Part shown: positions 1-8,985 of the stretch, piece after piece | Position numbering within the stretch: the stretch's first letter is position 1 | Layout of the letters: each line of letters begins with the position of its first letter | NCBI GenBank assembly: GCA_963678095.2 | Contig: OY782746.1 | Coordinates: forward strand, 682,001 to 746,000 | Source of the DNA: G963678095 sp963678095 | GTDB taxonomy: Bacteria; Bacillota; Negativicutes; Selenomonadales; Selenomonadaceae | Reading direction: 5' to 3' | DNA: 64,000 nucleotides | Program-made: the position numbers and the translations under genes | The notes under the pieces: generated by a model | The model's database searches: none | What the model saw: only the letters and a program-made list of their open reading frames with translations | Told to the model about the DNA's origin: nothing

Positions 1-1381
1 CGATTTCACTCAGTCCGTGCGGACCACTGTTGTTAAGACCTTCGAGTCCGGCCGGGGTTACAGCCGCTATGGCACTGCCACTTAAAACTACCAGAGACGG
101 CAGCAGCAAGGCAGCCATTGTCCACTTCATCTCTTTTGCTTCAATCTTTTTCCCCAGATATTCCGGTGTCCGGCCGACCATCAAGCCGACAATAAACACC
201 GTTATCAGTACGTAAATCATGATGCCATAAAAACCTGCACCCACACCGCCGATAACCACCTCGCCCAGCATCATCTGCAGCATTGGCACCAGTCCACCCA
301 GCGGAGTCAGGCTGTCATGCATATTGTTTACGGCTCCGCAGGAAGCTGCGGTAGTAACCGTTGTATAAAGTGAGGACCCACCGACACCAAAGCGAACCTC
401 CTTGCCTTCCATAACCGATGAACCATCAATCCCCTGGGCAGCTACCAGTACGTTGCCATTTATTTCACTGCTGTAATTGATGCCCAGCATCAAAAAAAAC
501 AGCAGGCCCATGGCCATAGCAATCGCATAGCCATGTTTTTTACTGTCAGCACGACGCCCAAACATAAAGACAAGGGCCAGTGGAACCAATAATATTGCTG
601 TCATCTGCATAAAATTCGTCAGAGCCGTTGGATTTTCAAATGGATGGGCAGAATTGGCATTAAAGAATCCGCCGCCATTGGTGCCGAGCAGTTTAATTGC
701 TTCCTGCGAGGCTACCGGACCCATGGCAATTATCTGTTGTCCGCCTTCAACGGTCGTCACCGTTTCATATGGACTTAAATTTTGAATTACACCCTGCTGC
801 ACAAAAAACAAGGCAAGAACGATCGACAAGGGCAGAAACACCCGGATAGTTCCTCTGACCAGGTCCTGCCAAAAATTTCCCAAAGACGTGGTCTCCTTTT
901 CTGTCAGCCCCCGGATAAGTGCTACTGCAACCGCACAGCCGGTAGCTGCCGATAAAAAGTTCTGCACAGTCAGCGCGGTCATCTGGGTAAAATAACTCAC
1001 CGTCGATTCCCCGCCATATGACTGCCAGTTGGTATTGGTCATAAAACTCACTGCCGTATTGAGCGCCAGATGCCAGCTCTCAACTGCCGGCAATTGCTGC
1101 GGATTAAACGGCAAGCCCCCCTGCCAGAGCTGCAGGATAAATACCAGCATCATTCCCAGGACATTAAACAGCACCAGCGCCAGGCCATACTGCCAGGCAT
1201 TCATTGGCAGCCGTTCGTCGATTCCAGCCAATCGATAAAATACTCTTTCAATCGGCCCAAAAAATCGATCCTGCCTTTTTCCCTGTCCGAAGAAAACTCC
1301 TTCCAGATACCTGCCCAACGGCAGGGCCAAGCTGACCAGAACGATAAAAAAAATTGCAAACAGCATAAAATCTTTCGACAT
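1..1381 (-). CDS. kdpA: Potassium-transporting ATPase subunit A (KdpA), 3' end cut by window
   Basis: KdpA is the K+-translocating membrane subunit of the high-affinity KdpFABC pump. About 460 of the usual ~560 residues are present; the C-terminus lies outside the window. Reading the minus strand gives an N-terminus MSKDFMLFAIF and hallmark stretches of the four selectivity-filter repeats: TNTNWQSYGGE, LLGTNGGGFFNANSAHPFENP and TAASCGAVNNMHDSLTPLGG. A perfect GGAGGAG ribosome site lies within the end of kdpF, and the ATG directly follows the kdpF stop codon, so the two are translationally linked. kdpB and kdpC are expected just beyond base 1 (inference). Confidence 0.96.
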   Translation of the reverse strand, partial: MSKDFMLFAIFFIVLVSLALPLGRYLEGVFFGQGKRQDRFFGPIERVFYRLAGIDERLPMNAWQYGLALVLFNVLGMMLVFILQLWQGGLPFNPQQLPAVESWHLALNTAVSFMTNTNWQSYGGESTVSYFTQMTALTVQNFLSAATGCAVAVALIRGLTEKETTSLGNFWQDLVRGTIRVFLPLSIVLALFFVQQGVIQNLSPYETVTTVEGGQQIIAMGPVASQEAIKLLGTNGGGFFNANSAHPFENPTALTNFMQMTAILLVPLALVFMFGRRADSKKHGYAIAMAMGLLFFLMLGINYSSEINGNVLVAAQGIDGSSVMEGKEVRFGVGGSSLYTTVTTAASCGAVNNMHDSLTPLGGLVPMLQMMLGEVVIGGVGAGFYGIMIYVLITVFIVGLMVGRTPEYLGKKIEAKEMKWTMAALLLPSLVVLSGSAIAAVTPAGLEGLNNSGPHGLSEI

Positions 1382-1468
1382 TTAAAACTCCTCCGGTTTC
1401 ATCAATACATAAATTAAGTAAACAAAAATCATTGCCGCCAGTCCGGCTGCCAGCCATAAATCAGCCAT
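1382..1468 (-). CDS. kdpF: KdpF small subunit, 28 residues
   Basis: This tiny gene encodes a single hydrophobic helix: N-terminus MADLWLAAG, middle AAMIFVYLIYVLM, end KPEEF. Length (28 residues), one membrane segment and position immediately before kdpA fit KdpF, the peptide that stabilises the KdpFABC complex in the membrane. A GGGGG stretch lies 7 bases before the ATG. The stop codon abuts the kdpA start, and the kdpA ribosome site is inside the last kdpF codons. It is too short for standard ORF cut-offs and easily missed. Confidence 0.88.
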   Translation of the reverse strand: MADLWLAAGLAAMIFVYLIYVLMKPEEF

Positions 1469-1907
1469 GCGTATTCCCCCTTTTGTGATTTTTATTATAT
1501 GCCCAGCCCATATAAAAAAGGCGCAAAAATACTAGGGCTACAGGTAAAGAAAAAGTAAAGATCTTCTGCTCACTTCGACAATATAGCCGTAAAGCAATCG
1601 TCTGCCGACCGCCATGTTTTCAAAAAAAGATTTTCACAGATTACACATTGGGCAAATCGTGCTCATGTGTAGCCAAAGCTTCTTTACACACAGTCATTTT
1701 ATCTTTTAGGAGAAGACAAAATCTCCATTACATGCTATCTATCCACTTTTTAACCCCCTTCGTCTTTTCCATAAATTCCTCACAAATGTAGAAAATACAA
1801 GGAAATAGGAATTTTCAATAAAATTATGAATGTCTTCCCTGGAAAAACATAGAAATTTTTGTTATACTATGATACGTATATTTTATGATTATTGGAGGAT
1901 GATTATT
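1469..1907. other. Divergent intergenic region between kdpF and the DcuC gene
   Basis: About 440 bases without a credible ORF separate two divergent genes. It is AT-rich. A short hairpin (GGAGA/TCTCC around 1709-1726) is visible. I looked for a c-di-AMP riboswitch, known in front of some kdp operons, and could not recognise its conserved core. The kdp control elements remain unidentified. Confidence 0.5.
1863..1868 (+). promoter_or_regulatory. Candidate -10 box for the dcuC-pepT unit
   Basis: TATACT lies about 30 bases before the GGAGG ribosome site of the DcuC gene. No good -35 hexamer is visible 16-18 bases upstream (TGGAAA is the closest), so this is a weak call from one box. Confidence 0.35.
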
Positions 1908-3269
1908 TTGTTAGGATTACTACTCGCTGCTATCGTTGTTGTTCTGGTAGCCCGCTACATCTTAAAGAAGTACCCGCCACAACCAGTGCTGCTGCTCGGT
2001 GGACTGTGCATGATGTTTCTCGCGCTTGCCTTTGGCATCGGCACCATTTTGCCGGCCAAGCAGAGCACGGGTTCACTCTGGCTCGATACTATTGAATTCA
2101 TTAAGCTGACTTTCAGCAGCCGCGCGGCCAATCTCGGCCTTATCATCATGGTCGTCGGCGGTTTTTCTAAGTATATGGACATCATTGGCGCCAGCACGGC
2201 ACTGGTTAAGGTTGCCATTCGCCCGCTGCAAAAAATTGGCCAGCCGTATTTGGTTCTCGGCCTGACCTCGGTGCTCGGAAATATTTTGGCGATGTTTATC
2301 AGCAGTGCCTCAGGCTTTGCCCTGCTGCTGATGGTCACCATGTATCCGGTACTGGTAAGGCTAGGCGTAAGCCGCCTGTCTGCAGCTGCCGTAATTGCCA
2401 CCTCTTCAGCCGTCGGCTGGGGGCCAGCTGGTGCCGACAATATTTTCGCGGCAGAGCTCGCCGGTATGGATATCATCCCGTATTTTTTCAATTATCAGGT
2501 TCCGATCGGCATCTGTACGGTAGTGGCCATTTCTGCCGGTCACTACTTTGTTCAGCGCTGGTTTGACCGGCGGGAACAGTCAGCGGATAAAACCGTTACC
2601 CCCGTCCAGGAAAGCAACGACATTGCCGTACCGGCATTTTATGCCCTGCTGCCAACCCTGCCGTTGTTCTTGATTTTGTTGTTCGGTCTGGTAATTGAAT
2701 CGGTAAAGATGGATATCACCGTGGCAACTTTTGTCTCCCTGGCAATCACAATGCTGATTGAATTCATCCGTCATCGCAACGGACTGAAACTGTGCACGGA
2801 TTTAAAAAGCTTTTGGGACGGCATGGGATTGCAGATGGCGACGGTTGTAACCTTGATTGTCGCCGCTGAGACCTTTGCCAAGGGGCTGATGTCCCTCGGA
2901 GCAATCGATACACTGATTCACGGCGCTCAGGATGCCGGATTTGGCGGTATCGGCATGATGTTTGTCGTGGTCGCCATCATCATCGCTTCAACGCTACTTA
3001 CTGGTTCCGGCAATGCCACATTTTTTGCCTTTGCGCCGCTGGCGCCAAAGGCGGCATCGCTGTCCAATATCGATCCTGTATTGCTTTTGCTGCCAATGAA
3101 TTTTGTTTCAAATCTGGCCCGTTCCCTGTCGCCGATTGCTGCAGTGGTAATGGTTGTCAGCGGCGCAGCCGAGCTCTCGCCAATTTCGCTGGCAAAGCGC
3201 ACCTGGCTGCCTGTAACCATCGGCATCATCGTCAACATCACCGCAACGCTCTTGCTGTTTTATCATTAA
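1908..3269 (+). CDS. dcuC: DcuC-family anaerobic C4-dicarboxylate transporter
   Basis: A membrane carrier of about 453 residues, the usual DcuC length, with a hydrophobic N-terminus and roughly a dozen membrane segments. DcuC-type blocks include SASGFALLLMVTMYPVLVRLGVSRLSAAAVIATSSA in the first half and GSGNATFFAFAPLAPKAA plus NFVSNLARSLSPIAAVVMV near the end. Family members export succinate or exchange C4-dicarboxylates during fumarate respiration. The exact substrate cannot be read from sequence. GGAGG at 1894-1898 touches an ATG at 1899 but sits nine bases from the TTG at 1908, so I prefer TTG. pepT follows after 21 bases, probably in the same transcript. Confidence 0.85.
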   Translation: MLGLLLAAIVVVLVARYILKKYPPQPVLLLGGLCMMFLALAFGIGTILPAKQSTGSLWLDTIEFIKLTFSSRAANLGLIIMVVGGFSKYMDIIGASTALVKVAIRPLQKIGQPYLVLGLTSVLGNILAMFISSASGFALLLMVTMYPVLVRLGVSRLSAAAVIATSSAVGWGPAGADNIFAAELAGMDIIPYFFNYQVPIGICTVVAISAGHYFVQRWFDRREQSADKTVTPVQESNDIAVPAFYALLPTLPLFLILLFGLVIESVKMDITVATFVSLAITMLIEFIRHRNGLKLCTDLKSFWDGMGLQMATVVTLIVAAETFAKGLMSLGAIDTLIHGAQDAGFGGIGMMFVVVAIIIASTLLTGSGNATFFAFAPLAPKAASLSNIDPVLLLLPMNFVSNLARSLSPIAAVVMVVSGAAELSPISLAKRTWLPVTIGIIVNITATLLLFYH

Positions 3270-3290
3270 ATTTATTAGGAGGTATTTATT

Positions 3291-4532
3291 ATGAAACTCA
3301 ACGCCGAAAAAATGGTGGAAAGATTTATTCGCTATGCGACATTTGACACCCAGTCAGATGCCAGTAATTCCGCTTGTCCCAGCACGGACGGGCAAAGGGT
3401 ATTTGCGGCGCATTTAACTGAAGAATTAAATGATATCGGGCTGTCAGCCGTCATGATTGACGAGAACGGCTATATCACGGCAACACTTGAGGCTACCCCC
3501 GGCGAAGAAAAGCGGCCGGTCATTGGCTTCATTGCCCATCTCGACACCAGTCCTGACAGTGCCGGCGCACCGGTAAAGCCGCGCCTGGTTAAAAATTACC
3601 CGGGCGGCGATATCCTCTTAAACCAGGCACTAAACATTATCTTGTCACCTCAGGAATTTCCGGAACTTACCGCTTATAGAGGACAGGATCTGCTAGTAAC
3701 CGATGGACAGACACTGCTAGGAGCTGACGACAAGGCCGGCATTTGCGCTATTGTCAGTGCCGCCGAGTACCTGCTGCAGCACCCGGAAATCCCGCATGGT
3801 AAAATTCGTCTGGGCTTTACTCCCGATGAGGAAATCGCCCGCAGCGCCGACCGATTTGATGTTGCTGCTTTTGGCGCGGACTTTGCTTATACTGTTGACG
3901 GCGGCGCTCTCGGCGGTATTGAATATGAAAACTTCAATGCCGCTACCGCCGAAGTGATGATCCAGGGTCGCATTGTTCATCCTGGCTCAGCTAAAGGCAA
4001 GATGATTAATGCCTTGACCATTGCCGCTGAATGGCAGCAATTTTTGCCAGCCGGACAGCGCCCGGAATATACCGCCGGCCATGAGGGATTTTTCCACGTA
4101 AACAAGCTTAGCGGCAGCGTCGAACACGCCACCATGAATATTCTCGTCCGCGATCATGACCGCAAGTCCTTTGAACAGCGCAAAGCACTGCTTGAAAGCA
4201 TGGCTCAGCTGTTCAATCAGCGCTACGGGGCCGGCACGATTTCTTTAAAATGCCACGATTCCTATTACAATATGCGGGAAAAAATCGAACCGGTCATGGA
4301 GATTATCGACCTTGCCTCCGAAGCAATGCGCGCTGTCGGCATCGAGCCGATATTTGAACCAATTCGCGGCGGTACGGACGGCGCCCGCCTTTCCTTTATG
4401 GGACTGCCCTGTCCGAATCTCTTTACCGGCGGGCATAACTTCCATGGGAAATACGAATTTTTACCCGTTCCCTCCCTGCAAAAAGCCGGGGAAACCGTAA
4501 TCGAAATCATCGCCCGCGTGCGCAAATCCTGA
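3291..4532 (+). CDS. pepT: Peptidase T (tripeptide aminopeptidase)
   Basis: A cytoplasmic M20B zinc aminopeptidase that removes the N-terminal residue of tripeptides. All metal-site blocks are visible: GFIAHLDTSPD (about residue 80), the bridging Asp in LLGADDKAG (about 144), the catalytic acid pair in TPDEEIARS (about 178), YTVDGG (about 202) and the C-terminal GGHNFHGKYEF. At 413 residues it matches the usual ~410. AGGAGG lies 8 bases before the ATG. It is probably co-transcribed with the dicarboxylate carrier and ends at a strong terminator, which suggests a catabolic unit for peptides and organic acids under anaerobic growth (inference). Confidence 0.96.
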   Translation: MKLNAEKMVERFIRYATFDTQSDASNSACPSTDGQRVFAAHLTEELNDIGLSAVMIDENGYITATLEATPGEEKRPVIGFIAHLDTSPDSAGAPVKPRLVKNYPGGDILLNQALNIILSPQEFPELTAYRGQDLLVTDGQTLLGADDKAGICAIVSAAEYLLQHPEIPHGKIRLGFTPDEEIARSADRFDVAAFGADFAYTVDGGALGGIEYENFNAATAEVMIQGRIVHPGSAKGKMINALTIAAEWQQFLPAGQRPEYTAGHEGFFHVNKLSGSVEHATMNILVRDHDRKSFEQRKALLESMAQLFNQRYGAGTISLKCHDSYYNMREKIEPVMEIIDLASEAMRAVGIEPIFEPIRGGTDGARLSFMGLPCPNLFTGGHNFHGKYEFLPVPSLQKAGETVIEIIARVRKS

Positions 4533-4541
4533 CAGCAAGTA

Positions 4542-4579
4542 CCCCTTGCATCCGCAATTTGGATGCAAGGGGCTTTTTT
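4542..4579 (+). terminator. Rho-independent terminator after pepT
   Basis: A perfect 12-bp stem (CCCCTTGCATCC pairing with GGATGCAAGGGG, loop of 7) is followed by CTTTTTTA on the plus strand. The minus strand lacks a T-run after the hairpin, so it serves pepT only. Confidence 0.93.
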
Positions 4580-4587
4580 ATTGTTCT

Positions 4588-7371
4588 TCAATTATTCTGC
4601 GGCCACAGCCACCTGATTATAAATCGCCGCAGTTCTTCAGCCACCACAAGGATTACCGGACAAAAAGCCAATACGGCAAGATCCGCACCCGACAAGGGGC
4701 GGGTCATAAAAATAGCGGCCACAACGGGTACGTACAGCAAGGCCAGGGCGATCAGCAGCTCGGTTCCCAGTCCCCAGAAGATCAGCACATTGCTTTTCCA
4801 CGAAATATGCCAAAACGGCTGATATTCGGACCGGCAGACAAGGATATTTCCCATCTGGCAGATGATAATCGAGGCCAGTGCCATGGTCGTAGCATGCTGG
4901 TAGATAGCCAGTAAGGAATCATCTGCTGTCTTGTCAAAAATCTTATGGCTGATCTGCTGGATATCAGCCAGGCCATATCCAGCTTGGTTCCAGGCCCAGA
5001 AAAAGGCCCCCATCGCCAGTATGGCTTCAATCAAACCCAAAAAACCGTAGGCCCGCAGCAGCAGTGACCGGTCGAGTAACGGCTTCGCATAATCCTCCGG
5101 CTTACGCCCTAGCACGCCTTTTTCCGGTCGTTCTCCACCTAAAGCTAAGGCTGGCACCATATCCGTACCGATATCAATCGCCAATATTTGTAGAATATTT
5201 AATGCCGGCGGAATTTTTAAAAATACCATGGCAATAAACGGCATCAATTCTGACAAGTTTGCCGTTAAAATATAGGTTATAAACTTGCGGATATTGTCAT
5301 AGATAGCTCGACCTTGCTCGATTGCCTTGATAATAGTGGAAAAATTATCATCGAGCAATACGATATCAGCGACCTCACGGGCAACATCCGTCCCCCCCCG
5401 TCCCATGGCGATGCCAATATCAGCGGCTTTTAAGGCCGGAGCATCGTTGACGCCATCGCCGGTGACGGCGACAATATGTCCAGCATTCTTATAGACTTCG
5501 ACAATCTGCAATTTTTGTTCAGGGGTAATTCGTGAAAATACCATTGGTTGACCGGGGCGCAGAAGATCCTGCAACGTATTTTCCGCCATAACCTCGAGTT
5601 CCTCACCGGTTAATATCGTTATATGCTGCTCTACCAGTCCGATTTGCCGGGCAATAGCCTCGGCGGTCAGCCCATAATCACCGGTGAGAATGCTGACGCA
5701 GATACCGGCCTTTTTACAAGCGGCAATAGCAGCGGGGACCTCGGGGCGGGGCGGATCAATCATCGCAGCCAGGCCAATAAAAGTCAACTCTTCATCGTCG
5801 GCAGCTGCCAAAACTCCTGTCCGATAGGCAAATGCCAATACACGGTATCCGGCCGCTGCCAGACGGTCATTAGCGGCCACTACCGCCTGCTTATCCTCTT
5901 GGCTAAAGCTGAATATCCCCTGTATCTTCTTTACAAATTTACACCTGCCTAAGATCGCTGGCGGAGCCCCTTTGGCAAGCAATACCGCCGACTTCTTCCC
6001 GGAAAAAAAACCATGCTGATCCAGGCAATAGACACTCATCATTTTTTTTTGTGAATTGAACGGCCTCATCTCTTTATCTGCGAACTGCTGCCGGGTAAGC
6101 GCTATATCAAAGCCCCTTTTTACTGCTGCGACAAGCAACGCCGCCTCCGTTGGATCGCCCATAATACTCCACTGTGAATTATCATTTTGCTTCAGGGCAA
6201 TATCCGCTTCCGAGCAGATAATGCTGATCTGACACAGTAAATCGACACCTTCTTTTATATCACCGTTTAAAAGCCGTATCTCCCCCTGGCATTCATACCC
6301 ATTGCCGGAGACTTCTGCCTCACCGTCAGGAAACCATAAGTGCTTTACCGTCACTTCATTCATTGTTATGGTTCCTGTCTTGTCGGTACAGATCACACTG
6401 GTCGCGCATAAAGTCTCAACTGCCGACAGTTTGCGGACTAAAGCATTTTGCTGGGCCATTCGCCGCACACCAACCGCCAGTGACAGGCTGACAACCGGCA
6501 GCAGCCCTTCCGGCACCAGCGCAACTATAATGCCAATACAGAAAATAAAGCTCGACCGCAAATCCAGTCCACCACTCATAGTCAAAATAAATACCAAGCC
6601 GCCTACCGTCAGCGCTGTCAAAGTTATGATCTGAACAATTTTTTCTACCTGTAGTTCTAATGAACTCTTGCGCCTGACAACACTTGATGTCAGCTCAGTC
6701 ACTTTGCCCAGCTTGGTCTGCTGACCGATAGCATAGACCACAGCCCGTCCCTTTCCGGCTGTTACTGTAGTCCCGGCAAATAAAAAATTTCCACTGGCAG
6801 CATTGCGGCCTTTATAATTTGCCGGCATCGCACTGCAGCTTGCCGGCAGAGATTCTCCCGTAAGTAAGGAAAGATCCAGCATTAAATCGACCGCTTCCAC
6901 CAGGCGGGAATCAGCTGAAATATGGTCTCCGGCTTCCACTAGCAAAACATCCCCGACAACAATCTGTTCTGACGCAATAACATGAAGTCTGCCATCACGA
7001 TATACCTTTACATTGTGCGGCAGCATTGCCGCCAAAGCACTCATCGCCTTATCCGCACGGTATTCCTGCCAAAAGCTGAATAAGGCATTGATCAAAATTA
7101 CCGACCATGTTGCCCAGCCAAGTTCCGGCATATCAACCAAAAAGGCCAGCCCCCCGGCTACCCAGAGCAGCAGTGCCATCATATGCGTAAATTGCTGAAA
7201 AAATAATTTTCCCAGTGATAACGCCGCTGCCCGTGGCAATTGATTTGGCCCATATTCCAGCAGACGGGAAGCAGCTTCTTGTTGGGTAAGCCCCTCCGGG
7301 CGCGACTCAAGTTCTTCAAAAACATTTTCTGTTCTCAACATCGCCAGTTTATCCATTCGATCTTTATCCAA
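4588..7371 (-). CDS. Type II cation-transporting P-type ATPase, Na,K-ATPase-like
   Basis: A 927-residue membrane pump with the whole P2-ATPase layout: N-terminal cation ATPase domain, TGES actuator loop (about residue 171), phosphorylated Asp in CTDKTGTIT (about 330), nucleotide domain, and VTGDGVNDAPALK hinge. Ion-site helices read VPEGLLP in M4 and ILAIDIGTDMVPALALG in M6. These match Na,K/H,K-ATPase motifs (VPEGLL, IDLGTDMVPA) better than calcium-pump motifs, so Na+, K+ or H+ is a likelier substrate than Ca2+ (inference). A GGGAGGTGAG ribosome site lies within a longer ORF and points to the TTG at 7371 rather than the ATG 8 codons upstream. Confidence 0.88.
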   Translation of the reverse strand: MDKDRMDKLAMLRTENVFEELESRPEGLTQQEAASRLLEYGPNQLPRAAALSLGKLFFQQFTHMMALLLWVAGGLAFLVDMPELGWATWSVILINALFSFWQEYRADKAMSALAAMLPHNVKVYRDGRLHVIASEQIVVGDVLLVEAGDHISADSRLVEAVDLMLDLSLLTGESLPASCSAMPANYKGRNAASGNFLFAGTTVTAGKGRAVVYAIGQQTKLGKVTELTSSVVRRKSSLELQVEKIVQIITLTALTVGGLVFILTMSGGLDLRSSFIFCIGIIVALVPEGLLPVVSLSLAVGVRRMAQQNALVRKLSAVETLCATSVICTDKTGTITMNEVTVKHLWFPDGEAEVSGNGYECQGEIRLLNGDIKEGVDLLCQISIICSEADIALKQNDNSQWSIMGDPTEAALLVAAVKRGFDIALTRQQFADKEMRPFNSQKKMMSVYCLDQHGFFSGKKSAVLLAKGAPPAILGRCKFVKKIQGIFSFSQEDKQAVVAANDRLAAAGYRVLAFAYRTGVLAAADDEELTFIGLAAMIDPPRPEVPAAIAACKKAGICVSILTGDYGLTAEAIARQIGLVEQHITILTGEELEVMAENTLQDLLRPGQPMVFSRITPEQKLQIVEVYKNAGHIVAVTGDGVNDAPALKAADIGIAMGRGGTDVAREVADIVLLDDNFSTIIKAIEQGRAIYDNIRKFITYILTANLSELMPFIAMVFLKIPPALNILQILAIDIGTDMVPALALGGERPEKGVLGRKPEDYAKPLLDRSLLLRAYGFLGLIEAILAMGAFFWAWNQAGYGLADIQQISHKIFDKTADDSLLAIYQHATTMALASIIICQMGNILVCRSEYQPFWHISWKSNVLIFWGLGTELLIALALLYVPVVAAIFMTRPLSGADLAVLAFCPVILVVAEELRRFIIRWLWPQNN

Positions 7372-7532
7372 CTCGCTCACCTCCCTAGTATCCATTACAT
7401 AGTTTTTTAGTAAAATTTCCCTCTAAATAAATTTTATCCCTTTTATTATATCACAATATTCGAACTATTCATTCTTTTTTAAATCACTGTTGCTCTCTAT
7501 TTGATACAGCTTTAGCTTTAAAAAAACATATG

Positions 7533-7572
7533 CAGCCTGTATAATATTGAATATCAGGCTGTTTTTCTTTTT
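7533..7572 (+). terminator. Terminator-like hairpin with no gene before it
   Basis: CAGCCTG at 7533-7539 pairs with CAGGCTG at 7555-7561, with further AT pairing inside, followed by TTTTTCTTTTT. On the plus strand this is a good intrinsic terminator, yet no plus-strand gene lies upstream and the next plus-strand gene starts at 7686. It may end a small RNA starting after 7400 or act as a leader attenuator. The rest of 7372-7685 is AT-rich and shows no ORF. Confidence 0.6.
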
Positions 7573-7685
7573 AATCTCAACTGCACAGAAAAAGTCTTAT
7601 CCTTATATCGTTTTCGCAGAGTAAAACAACCGCAAACGGCCCCGGCCGTTCGCAAAAACAGTAAAATGACAAGGGGGGATTAATT

Positions 7686-8912
7686 ATGATACATTCACTG
7701 CAGCAAATGTATCCAGCTTTATGGCAGCGAAACTTCCGCTACTATTGGACCGGGCAATGCATATCGCTTATCGGCACCTGGATGCAGACTACCGGACAAC
7801 AATGGCTGATCTATTCCATGACAAAATCCGCCTTTCTTTTAGGAATGCTCGGCGCAGCACAATTTCTTCCCATGATGCTATTTTCCTTACCCGTTGGCGT
7901 ATTTATCGATCGTTACCCCAAGAAAAAAATCCTGCTGCTGACACAGACGGCTCTAATGCTGCAGGGACTTATTTTGGCTACGCTCATCTGGTCAGGACAC
8001 GTATCCTACTGGAATGTCCTCTTCCTAGCGGGGATGCTTGGCATAATTAATACAATCGATCAGCCCACCCGCCAGTCCTTTATGCCTGAACTCGTAACAC
8101 GCACTAATTTACGAAATGCCATCGGCCTTAATTCGGCCATTGTCAATCTCGCCAGAATCGCCGGTCCTGCCCTTGCCGCCCTGCTGATGGAAGAGTACGG
8201 TGCCGCCCTGCTTTTTTTTCTCAACGCTTTAAGCTTTCTGCCAGTATTGCTGAGCATTTTTTATATAAAAACCCTGCCTCTGCCTCAGTTGCCGCCACCG
8301 CAATCATTTACTACTGAAATTCGCGACGGACTGTCCTATATTTTTCAAACAAAATCTCTGCGCACGGCAATTGCGGCCATGCTTGTCATTGGCACCTTTA
8401 TTATGAATTTCAACGTAATAACACCTTTATATGCTGCCGAAATCCTAGGCGAGGGAATTTATGGTTACGGCGTCCTGATGTCCGCCAGCGGCATTGGTTC
8501 TCTAATCAGCGCCTTTATTGCCGCCTCCTGGCTAAAGAAAAACCCCTCCTTTGTCCTGCTTTTGAGCAGCGGGCTGCTGCTATCGTTTTTTTTTACTTCC
8601 CTGCAGTTTATACACAGCCTGTCTATGGCAATTGCCGCCTTTGTACTTATTGGCTTTTTCAATATTTTATTTTTGACGACAACCAACTCTCTGCTACAGA
8701 TAAATTCGGCCGACCGCTTTCGCGGCCGCGTCATGAGCGTCTATTCCCTGGCCTTTCTTGGAACGACTCCTCTGGGAAACTTATTTGCCGGCATCATCAT
8801 CGATCATCTAGGGGCCGCTATTGGCATCGGCATCTGCGGCTTTATTTCGCTCGGACTGCTCAGCCTGCTCATGCTCCAACTCCTGTTTGGAAAAACTAAT
8901 GAATCCCCTTGA
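7686..8912 (+). CDS. MFS exporter, MFS_3 (EntS-like) family
   Basis: A 408-residue major facilitator with about 12 membrane segments. The start, NFRYYWTGQCISLIGTWMQTTGQQWLIY, and the loop motif GVFIDRYPKKKILLLTQ with NTIDQPTRQSFMPELV are typical of the MFS_3 branch, which includes the enterobactin exporter EntS and many drug exporters. Substrate unknown. GGGGGG lies 8 bases before the ATG. It stands alone between an upstream hairpin and its own terminator, convergent with the ABC exporter operon. Confidence 0.85.
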   Translation: MIHSLQQMYPALWQRNFRYYWTGQCISLIGTWMQTTGQQWLIYSMTKSAFLLGMLGAAQFLPMMLFSLPVGVFIDRYPKKKILLLTQTALMLQGLILATLIWSGHVSYWNVLFLAGMLGIINTIDQPTRQSFMPELVTRTNLRNAIGLNSAIVNLARIAGPALAALLMEEYGAALLFFLNALSFLPVLLSIFYIKTLPLPQLPPPQSFTTEIRDGLSYIFQTKSLRTAIAAMLVIGTFIMNFNVITPLYAAEILGEGIYGYGVLMSASGIGSLISAFIAASWLKKNPSFVLLLSSGLLLSFFFTSLQFIHSLSMAIAAFVLIGFFNILFLTTTNSLLQINSADRFRGRVMSVYSLAFLGTTPLGNLFAGIIIDHLGAAIGIGICGFISLGLLSLLMLQLLFGKTNESP

Positions 8913-8936
8913 TAATTCTAGCTTTTCAGTAAACAT

Positions 8937-8985
8937 AATTCACCAAGGCAGCGGCTTTAATCAAGCGTCTTGGTGAATTTTTTTA
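8937..8985 (+). terminator. Terminator after the MFS_3 gene
   Basis: AATTCACCAAG pairs perfectly with CTTGGTGAATT across a 21-base loop, followed by TTTTTT on the plus strand. The loop and right arm contain the last codons of the convergent permease gene, so coding and terminator sequence are shared. Confidence 0.85.

Noticed and set aside
1469..1907. Possible c-di-AMP riboswitch before kdpF
   Set aside because: Such riboswitches precede some kdp operons, but the conserved core could not be recognised on the minus strand.
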